DNA of 64,000 bases, from assembly GCF_018390605.1 (NCBI RefSeq), contig NZ_JAHBGD010000010.1:1-64000 (forward strand). The letters run 5' to 3'. This DNA comes from Ancylobacter defluvii. Lineage in GTDB: Bacteria; Pseudomonadota; Alphaproteobacteria; Rhizobiales; Xanthobacteraceae. Shown piece by piece: positions 7,639-15,664 of the stretch. Below the pieces are notes generated by a model that made no database searches, was not told the origin of the DNA, and was given only the letters and a program-made list of their open reading frames with translations. The translations under genes and the position numbers were made by a program. How positions within the stretch are numbered: position 1 is the first letter of the stretch; every line of letters begins with the position of its first letter.

Positions 7639-8336
7639 CATTCGACGTGCCGCCCGCCGAACTCCGCATCCCGCCCTCGGCGCCGGGCATGCGGATCGGC
7701 CTTTATGGCGGCTCGTTCAACCCGCCGCACGCCGCCCATCGCGCCGCCAGCCTGCTGGCGCTGAAAAAGCTCGGGCTCGACCGGGTATGGTGGCTGGTGA
7801 CGCCCGGCAACCCCTTGAAGGACAATAACGGCCTCCCCCCGCTCGCCGAGCGGCTGGCGCTCGCCCGCCAGGTGGCCGACCATCCGGCGCTGGTGCCGAC
7901 CGGTCTGGAGGCCGGGCTCGGCACCCGCTACAGCCACGACACCGTGGCCGAGCTGGTCCGCCGCCGCCCCGGCGTGCGCTTCGTCTGGCTAATGGGCGCC
8001 GACAACCTCGCCAGCTTCCACCGCTGGCAGCGCTGGCGCGACATCGCCGCCCTGGTGCCGATCGCGGTGATCGACCGCGCCGGGCTGAGCCTCAACGCCA
8101 CCGCCGCGCCGGCAGCACGGGCGCTCGAGCGCTGGCGGCTCGACGAGCGGCTGGCGAGCCGGCTGGCGGACGCGCCGGCACCGTCCTGGGTGTTCCTGCA
8201 CGGGCTGAAATCGCCGCTCTCCTCCACCGCGCTGCGCTCGCATGCACGCCATAAGTCGCCGCACGGAATGATGCCGGATGACGCATCCGCGAGCCTGCGT
8301 GCGGCGCAATATGGCGAGAATATCGGCAAAGCTTGA
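7635..8336 (+). CDS. nadD: Nicotinate-nucleotide adenylyltransferase
   Basis: Makes deamido-NAD from nicotinate mononucleotide and ATP in NAD biosynthesis. A 233-residue nucleotidyltransferase with the [14 protein letters not shown] motif (H-x-x-H signature) about residues 22-35, [25 protein letters not shown], and the C-terminal S-S-T-A-L-R (ISSTxLR-type) motif. The GTG start overlaps the proA stop by four bases, supporting translational coupling; an internal ATG (7689) directly before the motif is an alternative, but homologues also carry a short N-terminal extension. Part of the conserved proA-nadD-rsfS-rlmH operon. Confidence 0.95.
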   Translation: MTFDVPPAELRIPPSAPGMRIGLYGGSFNPPHAAHRAASLLALKKLGLDRVWWLVTPGNPLKDNNGLPPLAERLALARQVADHPALVPTGLEAGLGTRYSHDTVAELVRRRPGVRFVWLMGADNLASFHRWQRWRDIAALVPIAVIDRAGLSLNATAAPAARALERWRLDERLASRLADAPAPSWVFLHGLKSPLSSTALRSHARHKSPHGMMPDDASASLRAAQYGENIGKA

Positions 8337-8405
8337 AAAGACGGGGCGTTCCGCGATATCTTAAGGAAGCATTGACGGTGGGGAAAAGCCCCCCGGGATG
8401 CCATC

Positions 8406-8861
8406 ATGAGAGGATCCGGACCCCTGTCCAGCTTGGCGCTTTCCGCAGCCGCCCCCACCAGCCCGGCCGCTGCCCCGGTCTCCGAAGCGCGTTACGACGC
8501 CGACGAGATCCTGGCCCTCGTTCTTGCCCGTCTCGACGACGACAAGGCCGAGGACGTCATTTCCATCGACCTGCGCGGCAAGACCACCATCGCCGACCAC
8601 ATGGTGGTGGCGTCCGGCCGTTCGCAACGTCACGTCGGCGCGCTCGCCGATCACCTCGTCGAGGCGCTGAAGCAGCGCGGCGTCAAGGGCATCCGCGTCG
8701 AAGGCCAGCCGGCCTGCGACTGGGTGCTGATCGACGCCAGCGACGTGATCGTCCACCTCTTCCAACCAGAGGTGAGGGCGTTCTACAACATTGAGAAGAT
8801 GTGGGCGGGCGGGCGTCCCGACGCTGCCGGATCCACGTCGGCCAAGTCCCCGCGCGGCTGA
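8406..8861 (+). CDS. rsfS: Ribosome silencing factor RsfS
   Basis: RsfS (Iojap/YbeB family) binds ribosomal protein uL14 and blocks 50S-30S joining in starved cells. This 151-residue version has the whole family core from about residue 30: [59 protein letters not shown] and the [15 protein letters not shown] strand followed by [12 protein letters not shown]. The first 28 residues are an Ala/Pro-rich extension of low conservation. It follows nadD by 69 bases and precedes rlmH by 17, the standard bacterial pairing with 50S maturation functions. Confidence 0.95.
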   Translation: MRGSGPLSSLALSAAAPTSPAAAPVSEARYDADEILALVLARLDDDKAEDVISIDLRGKTTIADHMVVASGRSQRHVGALADHLVEALKQRGVKGIRVEGQPACDWVLIDASDVIVHLFQPEVRAFYNIEKMWAGGRPDAAGSTSAKSPRG

Positions 8862-8878
8862 ACACGGGGTTTTGGCGG

Positions 8879-9361
8879 GTGCGTCTCATGATTGTCGCGG
8901 TGGGCCGGCTGAAGGCCGGGCCCGAACGCGAGTTGTGCGCCCGCTACATCGACCGCACCGTCAAGGGGGCGCGGGCGCTCGGGCTTTCCGGCCCCGACAC
9001 CGTCGAGATCGGCGAAAGCGCGGCACGCCGGCCGGACGACCGCATGGCGGAGGAAGGCGCCGCCATCCTCGCCGCCCTGCCCGAGGGCGCGGCCGTGATC
9101 GCCCTCGATCCGCGCGGCGTGCAGATTTCCTCCGAAGAGATCGCCGAGGACATGGCGGCGCGGCGCGATCGCGGCACCCGCGCGCTCGCCCTGCTGATCG
9201 GCGGCGCCGACGGGCTGAGCCCGGCGGTGCGCGCCCGCGCCGACAAGCTGCTGGCGTTTGGCCGCGCCACCTTTCCGCATCAGCTGGTTCGTGTGATGCT
9301 GGCGGAACAGCTCTACCGGGCGACCACCATTCTCGCCGGCCACCCCTATCACAAGGGATGA
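8879..9361 (+). CDS. rlmH: 23S rRNA pseudouridine-1915 N3-methyltransferase
   Basis: RlmH is a SPOUT methyltransferase that methylates pseudouridine 1915 of 23S rRNA in the assembled 70S ribosome. Visible: [20 protein letters not shown] at the N-terminus, [12 protein letters not shown] (SAM-binding knot) near residue 105 and the C-terminal [18 protein letters not shown] chose the GTG at 8879 because the resulting V-R-L-x-I-V-A-V-G aligns with the E. coli start M-K-L-x-L-V-A-V-G; the ATG three codons later (8888) is the alternative. 160 residues, family length about 155. Confidence 0.95.
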   Translation: MRLMIVAVGRLKAGPERELCARYIDRTVKGARALGLSGPDTVEIGESAARRPDDRMAEEGAAILAALPEGAAVIALDPRGVQISSEEIAEDMAARRDRGTRALALLIGGADGLSPAVRARADKLLAFGRATFPHQLVRVMLAEQLYRATTILAGHPYHKG

Positions 9362-9431
9362 ACGGGGATTGCGGGGAAACGGCCGCCGCCGGTTAAGCGC
9401 GCGTTAACCAGCTTGCCGCTCTGCTCACCCG

Positions 9432-10895
9432 ATGCCCGCATCTGCTCACGACATCTCCCCGCGCCTGCGCGTCCGCCATGCCATGGCGGCGGTGCTGGCG
9501 CTCGCGCTCGCCGCCGCGACGATAACGGGGACGGCGCGCGGACAGGAGCCGGAGCAGCTTCGGTCCTTCGCCCCGCAGGAAGCCCCACAAGCTCAAGAAG
9601 CCCAGGAAGCTCAAGCGCCGGCCGCCCGGCAGCCCGATCAGCAGGCCGCCCCTGCAGCGCCCCGGAGCACGCCGGCCGCCAGCGGCACGACGGCGCGGGC
9701 GCAGCAGAAGCAGCGCATGGAGCAGCTCGAGACCGACATGCAGGGCAGCACCGCCGAGCAGGCACGGCTCGCCGGCGAGATCGAGGCCTTGAAGGGCGAC
9801 CGCGCCAAGCTCAACGCCGCGCTGATCGACACTGCCACACGAGTGCGCGAGGTCGAGGACAAGCTCGATGCCAGCGAGCAGCGCCTCCTCGCCCTCGAGC
9901 GCGAGGAGGCCGATATCCGCGAATCGCTGGATTCGCGCCAGGACGAGATGGCCGAGGTGCTGGGCGGCCTCGCCCGGCTCGGCAATCACCCGCCGCCGGC
10001 CCTGCTGGTGCGCCCGGACGACGCGCTGCAATCGGTGCGCTCGGCGATGCTGCTCGGCGCGGTGCTGCCGGAGCTCAAGGCCGAGACCGAACTGCTCGCC
10101 AGCGAGCTCGCCGCGCAGGAGCGGGTGCGCAAGGAGGTGGCCGCCGAGCGCGACGCTCTCGCAGAATTGAAGGCCACGCTGGGGGAGCAGCGCCGCCGCA
10201 CCGCCGCCCTGATCGCCGAGCGCCAGAGCTCGGTGGAGCGCAGCGAGACGGCGCTGGCGGCCGAGCGCGAGCGGGCCGCCGCCTTCGCCGCCGAGGCCAG
10301 CAATGTCCGCGACCTGCTGAAGCGCATGGAGACCGAGATCGCCGCCGCCCGCAAGGCGGCCGACGCCGCCAAGGCCTTGACGAACAAGACGAACCAGACA
10401 TCGGCGCAACGTCTGGCCGCCCTGAGCAATCCCGGACGCATGACGCCCGGCGTGGCGTTTTCCGAGGCCAGGGGCCTGCTGCCGCTGCCGGTCGGCGGCA
10501 GCGTGTTGAAGAATTTCGGTGCCGAGGACGGCTATGGCGGCGCCGAGAAGGGCATGTCCTTCGGCACCCGCCGACAGGCACAGGTGGCGGCGCCGAGCGA
10601 CGGCTGGGTGGTCTATGCCGGGCCGTTCCGCTCCTATGGACAACTATTGATCATCAATGCCGGTGGCGGCTACCATATTCTCTTGGCCGGTATGGATAAG
10701 ATAACGGTCGAGTTGGGACAGTTCGTATTGTCCGGGGAGCCGGTGGGGGTGATGGGCGACGGCCCCCAATTGGTGTCCTCGGTCGGCCTTGGAACCGCCC
10801 AACCCATTCTCTATGTCGAGTTCCGCAAGGACGGAATTTCGATTGACCCGACCCCCTGGTGGGTGACGAGCGAGAGCGAGAAGGCACGCGGATGA
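9432..10895 (+). CDS. envC: EnvC-like murein hydrolase activator (degenerate M23)
   Basis: A 487-residue exported protein: signal peptide (about residues 12-37 ending GTARG), a Pro/Gln/Ala-rich segment, long coiled coils (about 75-345) and a C-terminal LytM/M23 domain (about 370-485). The zinc ligands of active M23 peptidases are missing: KGMSFGT replaces the H-x-G-x-D motif and GGYHILLAGM replaces H-x-H, as in EnvC, which activates septal amidases rather than cutting peptidoglycan itself. It overlaps ctpA by four bases, the standard rhizobial envC-ctpA pair, suggesting coordinated septal cell wall processing and proteolysis in the periplasm. Confidence 0.9.
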   Translation: MPASAHDISPRLRVRHAMAAVLALALAAATITGTARGQEPEQLRSFAPQEAPQAQEAQEAQAPAARQPDQQAAPAAPRSTPAASGTTARAQQKQRMEQLETDMQGSTAEQARLAGEIEALKGDRAKLNAALIDTATRVREVEDKLDASEQRLLALEREEADIRESLDSRQDEMAEVLGGLARLGNHPPPALLVRPDDALQSVRSAMLLGAVLPELKAETELLASELAAQERVRKEVAAERDALAELKATLGEQRRRTAALIAERQSSVERSETALAAERERAAAFAAEASNVRDLLKRMETEIAAARKAADAAKALTNKTNQTSAQRLAALSNPGRMTPGVAFSEARGLLPLPVGGSVLKNFGAEDGYGGAEKGMSFGTRRQAQVAAPSDGWVVYAGPFRSYGQLLIINAGGGYHILLAGMDKITVELGQFVLSGEPVGVMGDGPQLVSSVGLGTAQPILYVEFRKDGISIDPTPWWVTSESEKARG

Positions 10896-12241
10896 TGCGT
10901 AGGACGTCTGTATTTCTGATGGGCGCGGCGGTCGGCGCCATCGTCGCCGTTGGCGCTGCGCAGCCCCGCCTGCTGCTCGAGCCGGCCACGGCGATGGCAG
11001 CGGCCTCCGATACCTACCGCCAGCTGAACCTGTTCGGCGACGTGTTCGAGCGCGTGCGCGCCGACTATGTCGAGAAGCCCGACGACGCCAAGCTGGTCGA
11101 GGCGGCGATCAACGGCATGCTCGCCTCGCTCGACCCGCACTCCACCTACATGGACGCCAAGGACTTCCGCGACATGCAGGTGCAGACCCGCGGCCAGTTC
11201 GGCGGGCTCGGCATCGAGGTCACCATGGAGGACGGCCTGGTGAAGGTCGTCGCCCCGATCGACGACACCCCGGCCGCCAAGGCCGGCGTCCAGGCTGGCG
11301 ACCTGATCGCCAAGCTGGACGACGAGGAAGTCAAGGGGATGACGCTCAGCCAGGCGGTGGAGAAGATGCGCGGCGCCGTCGCCACGCCGATCAAGCTCAC
11401 CGTGATCCGCAAGGGCCAGGACAAGCCGCTCGAGCTGACGCTGACCCGCGACATCATCAACATCAAGTCGGTGCGCTCGCGCGTCGAGCAGGACGACATC
11501 GCCTATATCCGCGTCACCTCCTTCAGCGAGAACACCGCCGAGGGCCTGAAGAAGGCCATGGAGGACATGACCAAGCAGATCGGCGAGGACAAGCTCAAGG
11601 GCTTCATCATCGACCTGCGCAACAATCCGGGCGGCCTGCTCGACCAGGCGATCGAGGTGTCCGACACCTTCCTCGACCGCGGCGAGATCGTCTCCACCCG
11701 CGGCCGCAACGCCGACGAGATCGAGCGCCGCAACGCGCGGCCGGGCGACCTCGCCAAGGGCAAGCCGGTGATCGTGCTGGTGAATGGCGGCTCGGCCTCG
11801 GCGTCGGAGATCGTCGCCGGCGCGCTGCAGGACCACAAGCGGGCCACCATCCTCGGCTCGCTGTCCTTCGGCAAGGGCTCGGTGCAGACGGTGATCCCGG
11901 TCTCCGGCAATGCTGCGATCAAGCTGACCACGGCGCGCTACTACACGCCGTCGGGCCGCTCGATCCAGGCCAAGGGCATCTCGCCCGACATCGAGCTGGT
12001 GCAGGACGTGCCGCAGGAAGTGAAGGAAAAGGCCGAGGCGGCCGGGGTGGAAACCACCCGCGGCGAAGCTTCGCTGAAGGGCCACCTGAAGAACGGCGAC
12101 GACGAGAAGACCGGCTCGCCGGCCTATGTGCCGCCGGATCCGAAGGACGACACCCAGCTTAAGCTGGCGATCGACCTGATGCATGGCGTGCAGAAGAACG
12201 CCGCCTACCCGGCCGACCCCAAGGCCGCAGTGCCGAACTGA
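10892..12241 (+). CDS. ctpA: S41 carboxy-terminal processing protease
   Basis: A 449-residue periplasmic serine protease. Signal/anchor segment about 3-38, PDZ domain about 95-180 (GLGIEVTMEDGLVKVVAPID, then a GVQAGDLIAKLDDEEV carboxylate loop), and the S41 catalytic domain with Ser303 in GGSASASEIVAGAL, Lys328 in LSFGKGSVQ and Gln332, the expected Ser-Lys-Gln arrangement. Such proteases trim or degrade periplasmic proteins with nonpolar C-termini and in several bacteria regulate peptidoglycan hydrolases. Translationally coupled to envC (ATGA). A hairpin terminator with a GNRA loop follows 43 bases downstream. Confidence 0.95.
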   Translation: MMRRTSVFLMGAAVGAIVAVGAAQPRLLLEPATAMAAASDTYRQLNLFGDVFERVRADYVEKPDDAKLVEAAINGMLASLDPHSTYMDAKDFRDMQVQTRGQFGGLGIEVTMEDGLVKVVAPIDDTPAAKAGVQAGDLIAKLDDEEVKGMTLSQAVEKMRGAVATPIKLTVIRKGQDKPLELTLTRDIINIKSVRSRVEQDDIAYIRVTSFSENTAEGLKKAMEDMTKQIGEDKLKGFIIDLRNNPGGLLDQAIEVSDTFLDRGEIVSTRGRNADEIERRNARPGDLAKGKPVIVLVNGGSASASEIVAGALQDHKRATILGSLSFGKGSVQTVIPVSGNAAIKLTTARYYTPSGRSIQAKGISPDIELVQDVPQEVKEKAEAAGVETTRGEASLKGHLKNGDDEKTGSPAYVPPDPKDDTQLKLAIDLMHGVQKNAAYPADPKAAVPN

Positions 12242-12283
12242 TCCGTTCCGGCCGGCAACGGGCGGACATCGCCGACAAGACCC

Positions 12284-12307
12284 GAACCCCGCCGCGAGGC
12301 GGGGTTC
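12284..12307 (+). terminator. Intrinsic terminator after envC-ctpA
   Basis: Perfect 10-base inverted repeat GAACCCCGCC / GGCGGGGTTC closed by a GCGA tetraloop, followed by CTGTTTCC. The stem is very stable, the T-run short. It lies 43 bases after the ctpA stop and should end the proA-to-ctpA transcript. Confidence 0.75.
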
Positions 12308-12522
12308 CTGTTTCCGGGCCGTACCGACCGGCGTCGCCCCCCGCATCTTCATCCCCGCATCGCGACGACGTTGCGGCGCCCGATGCCGCGATCCAGCTTT
12401 TGCCCGCCCTCCGCTGTGGCATCCGGGCAACAGGCACCAAACATCGTAGATCCACTCGCTTTTTCCGCTTCGGTATCCTGGCTTGCCGCGATGCTGCCTT
12501 GGTCGGGTTCGACAAGATTCGC

Positions 12523-12930
12523 ATGAAGATGCTTCGCCCGCCACCGGCCGCCGCGCCGGTCTTCCCGCCGAACATCCTGACCGAGGTCGAGGAGACGCTC
12601 GGACGCGATCTCGGACGCGACAGCGACCTCAATCGCGCCGCGGTGGCGATCTTCGGCCTTGCGGGACTGGCCATCGTCGCCGTCGCCTCGACCTGGCTGA
12701 TGCTGCGGGGCGAGGCACCATCGACGGCACGGTCCAGCGAGCCGCTGCTCAGCGGCAGCTTCGAGCATGAAAATGCGGCGGTGGCAGCGGATGCGCCGAT
12801 GCTGCGCCCGGCCTCGCCGATCGACGACGGGCCGAGCCCCGGCGCCTTCACCCTGATGGATGCGGCCACCGGCCTGCGCGAAGTGGTGGAAGTGCTGCCG
12901 CCGGGCGGCGCCCCCGTCGTGGCGCGCTAG
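12523..12930 (+). CDS. Truncated N-terminal part of divergent polysaccharide deacetylase
   Basis: A 135-residue protein with one transmembrane helix (about residues 44-65, FGLAGLAIVAVASTWLML) and a periplasmic tail ending FTLMDAATGLREVVEVLPPG. In Rhizobiales the gene between ctpA and rppH encodes the divergent polysaccharide deacetylase (DUF610/YibQ-like). Its N-terminus has the same layout: D-x-x-x-P-L-G-like segment, one membrane helix, then a T-I-I-D-G-x-T-G-x-R-x-E-V linker before the catalytic domain. Here the frame stops right after that linker and no catalytic domain is seen in any frame. I infer a gene remnant, though a functional small membrane protein is possible. Start at the first ATG near the conserved part; no strong ribosome site. 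Confidence 0.6.
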   Translation: MKMLRPPPAAAPVFPPNILTEVEETLGRDLGRDSDLNRAAVAIFGLAGLAIVAVASTWLMLRGEAPSTARSSEPLLSGSFEHENAAVAADAPMLRPASPIDDGPSPGAFTLMDAATGLREVVEVLPPGGAPVVAR

Positions 12931-12956
12931 ACACCTTTCGATCGCCCTGCGCCCTT

Positions 12957-14003
12957 TCAGCTGCCGGACGGCGCGAACAGATCCAGCGCCAGCGCCGCGA
13001 CGCGGGCATGGATCGCCGCGCGGTCGATGCCCGGCGCATCGATGCAGATCGCCGGCTCGGCGCGACAGGCCTCCGGCGTGCATTCGCCCAGGAACACATA
13101 GTGGCCGACATCGGCGCCGAGCGGCACCAGGCGGCTCGCCGGGATGAGGCCGTGCAGCCACCCGGCGCCGGCCTCGCCAGGCGCCTCGCGATCGGCGCCG
13201 CCGACGGTGAGCAGCACCGGCACGCCGATGGCCTCAAGGCTTTCCGGCGTGAAACCGCGCACGGTCGGCGCCGGTGCCATCACCAGCGCGGAGCAGATGC
13301 GCGGATCGCGGAAGCACAGCGACTGCCGCTGCCACGAGGCGCGGAAGGCCGGGCTTTCCGCCAGCAGCGGCACGATGCGATCGGCAAGATCGGGGAATTC
13401 GCGCGGGCCGCGTCCGAAGGGCCGGCCGGCAGCCCAGCCGAGAAAACGCGGCATCTCGGTGATCCCGCCGAGCAGCGCCAGCGCCGCATGGCCGCCGAGC
13501 GAGAAGCCGGCGACATGGAGGCGTGCGGCATCGATACCGCCGGCGAAGCGCGGATCGGCGAGAAGATGGTCGGCGAGCCGCGTGAGGTCGCCGGCACGCT
13601 CCCACCAGCACAGGAAGCCCTCCGGCCGATAGGCCTCGCGCGCGGTATTGCCGTGATGATCGACGCCGGCGACGACAAGGCCGCGCGCCGCCAGCCGGTG
13701 CGCCAGCCAGCCGAGCCCGGCGACCGTGCCGCCGGTGCCGTGCGAGAGCAGCACCAGCGGCAGCGCGCCGGCACGCCCCGCGAGCCGGGCATCGCGGCAC
13801 AGCGGCAGCGGCCGGAAAGTGGGCGCCAGGACGCTGTCGCCGGCCGCATCCGCGGCTTGCATTGTCGCCGCCTCCCACACGGCGTCGTCGGTCGGATACC
13901 AGGCCGACCAGCGGATCGGGCGCGCGCCCCCGCCCGACCAATGCGGGCGGACCGCATCGGCGAAGACGCCTTCGGTGAAGCCGACATTGCAGCCCGCCAC
14001 CAT
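12957..14003 (-). CDS. Alpha/beta hydrolase, dienelactone hydrolase-like
   Basis: A 348-residue alpha/beta hydrolase resembling the predicted dienelactone hydrolase group (COG4188). Seen: oxyanion segment PLVLLSHGTGGTVAGLGWLA (about 85-104), nucleophile elbow GFSLGG (about 165), acid candidate LLTVGGADREA and catalytic histidine in LGADVGHYVFLGEC. The N-terminal part (GFTEGVFADAVRPHWSGG) is typical of the group; no clear signal peptide, though MVAGCNVGF contains a cysteine. It is the only minus-strand gene in an otherwise plus-strand conserved block, exactly where the deacetylase catalytic domain should be, suggesting insertion and replacement. Substrate unknown. Confidence 0.85.
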   Translation of the reverse strand: MVAGCNVGFTEGVFADAVRPHWSGGGARPIRWSAWYPTDDAVWEAATMQAADAAGDSVLAPTFRPLPLCRDARLAGRAGALPLVLLSHGTGGTVAGLGWLAHRLAARGLVVAGVDHHGNTAREAYRPEGFLCWWERAGDLTRLADHLLADPRFAGGIDAARLHVAGFSLGGHAALALLGGITEMPRFLGWAAGRPFGRGPREFPDLADRIVPLLAESPAFRASWQRQSLCFRDPRICSALVMAPAPTVRGFTPESLEAIGVPVLLTVGGADREAPGEAGAGWLHGLIPASRLVPLGADVGHYVFLGECTPEACRAEPAICIDAPGIDRAAIHARVAALALDLFAPSGS

Positions 14004-14235
14004 GCCCGGCCTCCCTCCATCCGCTCCCGGCAGGGGACGCGAGCGGCGACGCGCCTGTCAATGCCGGCAGCGGCTGTGCCGCCGCCGCGCGCCTGCGGAA
14101 ACGGCCGGGCCGTGACGCGCCGGTTCCCGGCCCGGTAAGCATAAATCCATCGCGGCCTACGATCCGTCATCGCCTGCGCTTATGATCATCGGACGGCAAC
14201 GATGCCGCGTGATGTCCCGCGATCCGGCTCCTGCG

Positions 14236-14754
14236 ATGATTCCGTTCGAACAGCTTCCCTATCGCCCCTGCGTCGGTGTCGTGCTCGTCAATCGCGACGG
14301 GCTGGTGTTCGTCGGCCGCCGCGCCGACAGCGGCAACGAGCCGGTCGACGCCGGCCATGCCTGGCAGATGCCGCAGGGCGGCATCGACGAGGGCGAAAGC
14401 CCCGAGGAGGCGGCGCTGCGCGAACTCTATGAGGAGACCAGCGTCCGCTCGGTGGAGCCGCTGGCGGTGGCGCCGGACTGGTTCGCCTATGACCTGCCCG
14501 AGCCGATCGCCCGCAAGGCGTGGAAGGGGCGCTATCGCGGCCAGATGCAGAAATGGGTGGCGCTGCGCTTCACCGGCCCCGACAGCGAGATCGACGTGCT
14601 GCGTCCGGGCGGCGGCAAGCACAAGCCGGAATTCGCCGCCTGGCGCTGGGAGCGGCTCGGCAACACCCCCGGGCTGATCATCCCCTTCAAGCGTCCAGTC
14701 TATGAGCGGGTGGCCGAAACCTTCGCGCCGGTGGTGGCGCCACAGGCGCGTTGA
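14236..14754 (+). CDS. rppH: RNA pyrophosphohydrolase (Nudix)
   Basis: RppH removes pyrophosphate from the 5' triphosphate end of mRNA, starting RNase E decay. The 172-residue protein opens [20 protein letters not shown] as in rhizobial RppH, carries the Nudix box from the GG of [20 protein letters not shown] through EETSV (about residues 42-66), and has the W-K-G-R-Y-R-G-Q-x-Q-K-W segment diagnostic of RppH. In-frame ATGs 24 and 54 bases upstream are possible starts but add unconserved residues. Its usual upstream neighbours (ctpA, polysaccharide deacetylase) are displaced by the hydrolase. Confidence 0.95.
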   Translation: MIPFEQLPYRPCVGVVLVNRDGLVFVGRRADSGNEPVDAGHAWQMPQGGIDEGESPEEAALRELYEETSVRSVEPLAVAPDWFAYDLPEPIARKAWKGRYRGQMQKWVALRFTGPDSEIDVLRPGGGKHKPEFAAWRWERLGNTPGLIIPFKRPVYERVAETFAPVVAPQAR

Positions 14755-14840
14755 AGGGCGGCAAGGATGCCGCCGGAGCGGGCGAACGGCCCGATGGCGC
14801 GCCGCATTTCCACCATCGTCTTACGTAAGGGTATTTTTGC

Positions 14841-14856
14841 GAACGAACGTTCGTTC
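14841..14856. promoter_or_regulatory. TetR operator 1
   Basis: Perfect 16-base palindrome GAACGAACGTTCGTTC upstream of the tetR-RND operon. The same core recurs 45 bases (centre to centre) downstream as operator 2. It abuts a -35-like TTGATC at 14857-14862. Paired palindromes of this kind are the usual targets of TetR/AcrR-type repressors. Confidence 0.8.
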
Positions 14857-14881
14857 TTGATCTTCTTCACCTCTCGCAGTA

Positions 14882-14905
14882 ATGAGAACGAACGTTCGCT
14901 CTCAT
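14882..14905. promoter_or_regulatory. TetR operator 2
   Basis: A 24-base palindrome from ATGAGAACGAAC to its mirror GTTCGCTCTCAT with a single mismatched pair. Its core GAACGAACGTTCG matches operator 1. It would overlap the -10/+1 region of a promoter whose -35 is TTGATC at 14857, so repressor bound here would block transcription of tetR and the efflux genes. The ATG contained at its left edge is not the tetR start. Confidence 0.8.
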
Positions 14906-14947
14906 TTTGAAGGACCCTGCGCGGGTCCTTCCCAGCTGGATCACCGC

Positions 14948-15664
14948 ATGGCCGCCGCGTCCCCCACCGCAACCAGCGCCGAGAGGCTTGCCGAGGCTGT
15001 CGTGCCCGCGGCACGCAAGCCGACGCAGCACGAGCCGACGCCGCAGAAGCCGGCGGCACGGCCGCGCAAGGCCGATCCGCGCCGGCGGGTGCTCGACGCC
15101 GCCGCCGCCTGCTTCACCCGCGCCGGCTTCCACGCCACCTCGATGCAGGAAATCTGCGCCGAGGCCGGCATGAGCCCCGGCGGGCTGTATCGCTATTTCC
15201 CGTCCAAGGACGCCATCATCCTCGCCATCGTCGAGGAAGAGCGCAGCGCCCGCATGAAGATGCTCGAGCTGCTGCACGGCGCGCCCAGCTTCGCCGCCGG
15301 CCTCACCGCCATGGGTCAGGCGCTTTTCTCCGGCGAGATGCCGATGGTGTGCGCCGATCTCGGACCGGAAATTGCCGCCGAAGCCGCGCGCAATCCCAAG
15401 CTCAAGGTCAAGTTCGACGAGGTCGACGAGGAGATGGGCAACGCCATCCGCGACGCCCTCCTCGCCGGGCAGAAGCGCGGCGAGATCGACCCGGCCATCG
15501 ACCCCGACATCGCCATGACGCTGATCGACGCCATCGGCGACGGGCTGCTGCTGCGCCGGCGCCTGCAGCCGGACCTGCCGCTCGCCGCCATGATGCCCGG
15601 CTTCGGCGATCTCATCGCCCGCATGCTCGCCCCCGTCAAACCCAGCACGGTCGACCCGACATGA
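14948..15664 (+). CDS. TetR/AcrR family regulator of the RND pump
   Basis: A 238-residue repressor. After an Ala/Pro/Thr-rich N-terminal extension (about 1-40), the TetR HTH is clear: RRRVLDAAAACFTRAGFHAT then SMQEICAEAGMSPGGLYRYF with PSKDAI. The C-terminal ligand/dimer domain runs about 95-235. The start is at MAAASPTATS because the upstream in-frame ATG falls inside operator 2. The stop overlaps the next gene by four bases (ATGA), making tetR the first gene of the efflux operon, so it very likely represses its own operon through the two palindromes. Inducer unknown. Confidence 0.92.
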   Translation: MAAASPTATSAERLAEAVVPAARKPTQHEPTPQKPAARPRKADPRRRVLDAAAACFTRAGFHATSMQEICAEAGMSPGGLYRYFPSKDAIILAIVEEERSARMKMLELLHGAPSFAAGLTAMGQALFSGEMPMVCADLGPEIAAEAARNPKLKVKFDEVDEEMGNAIRDALLAGQKRGEIDPAIDPDIAMTLIDAIGDGLLLRRRLQPDLPLAAMMPGFGDLIARMLAPVKPSTVDPT

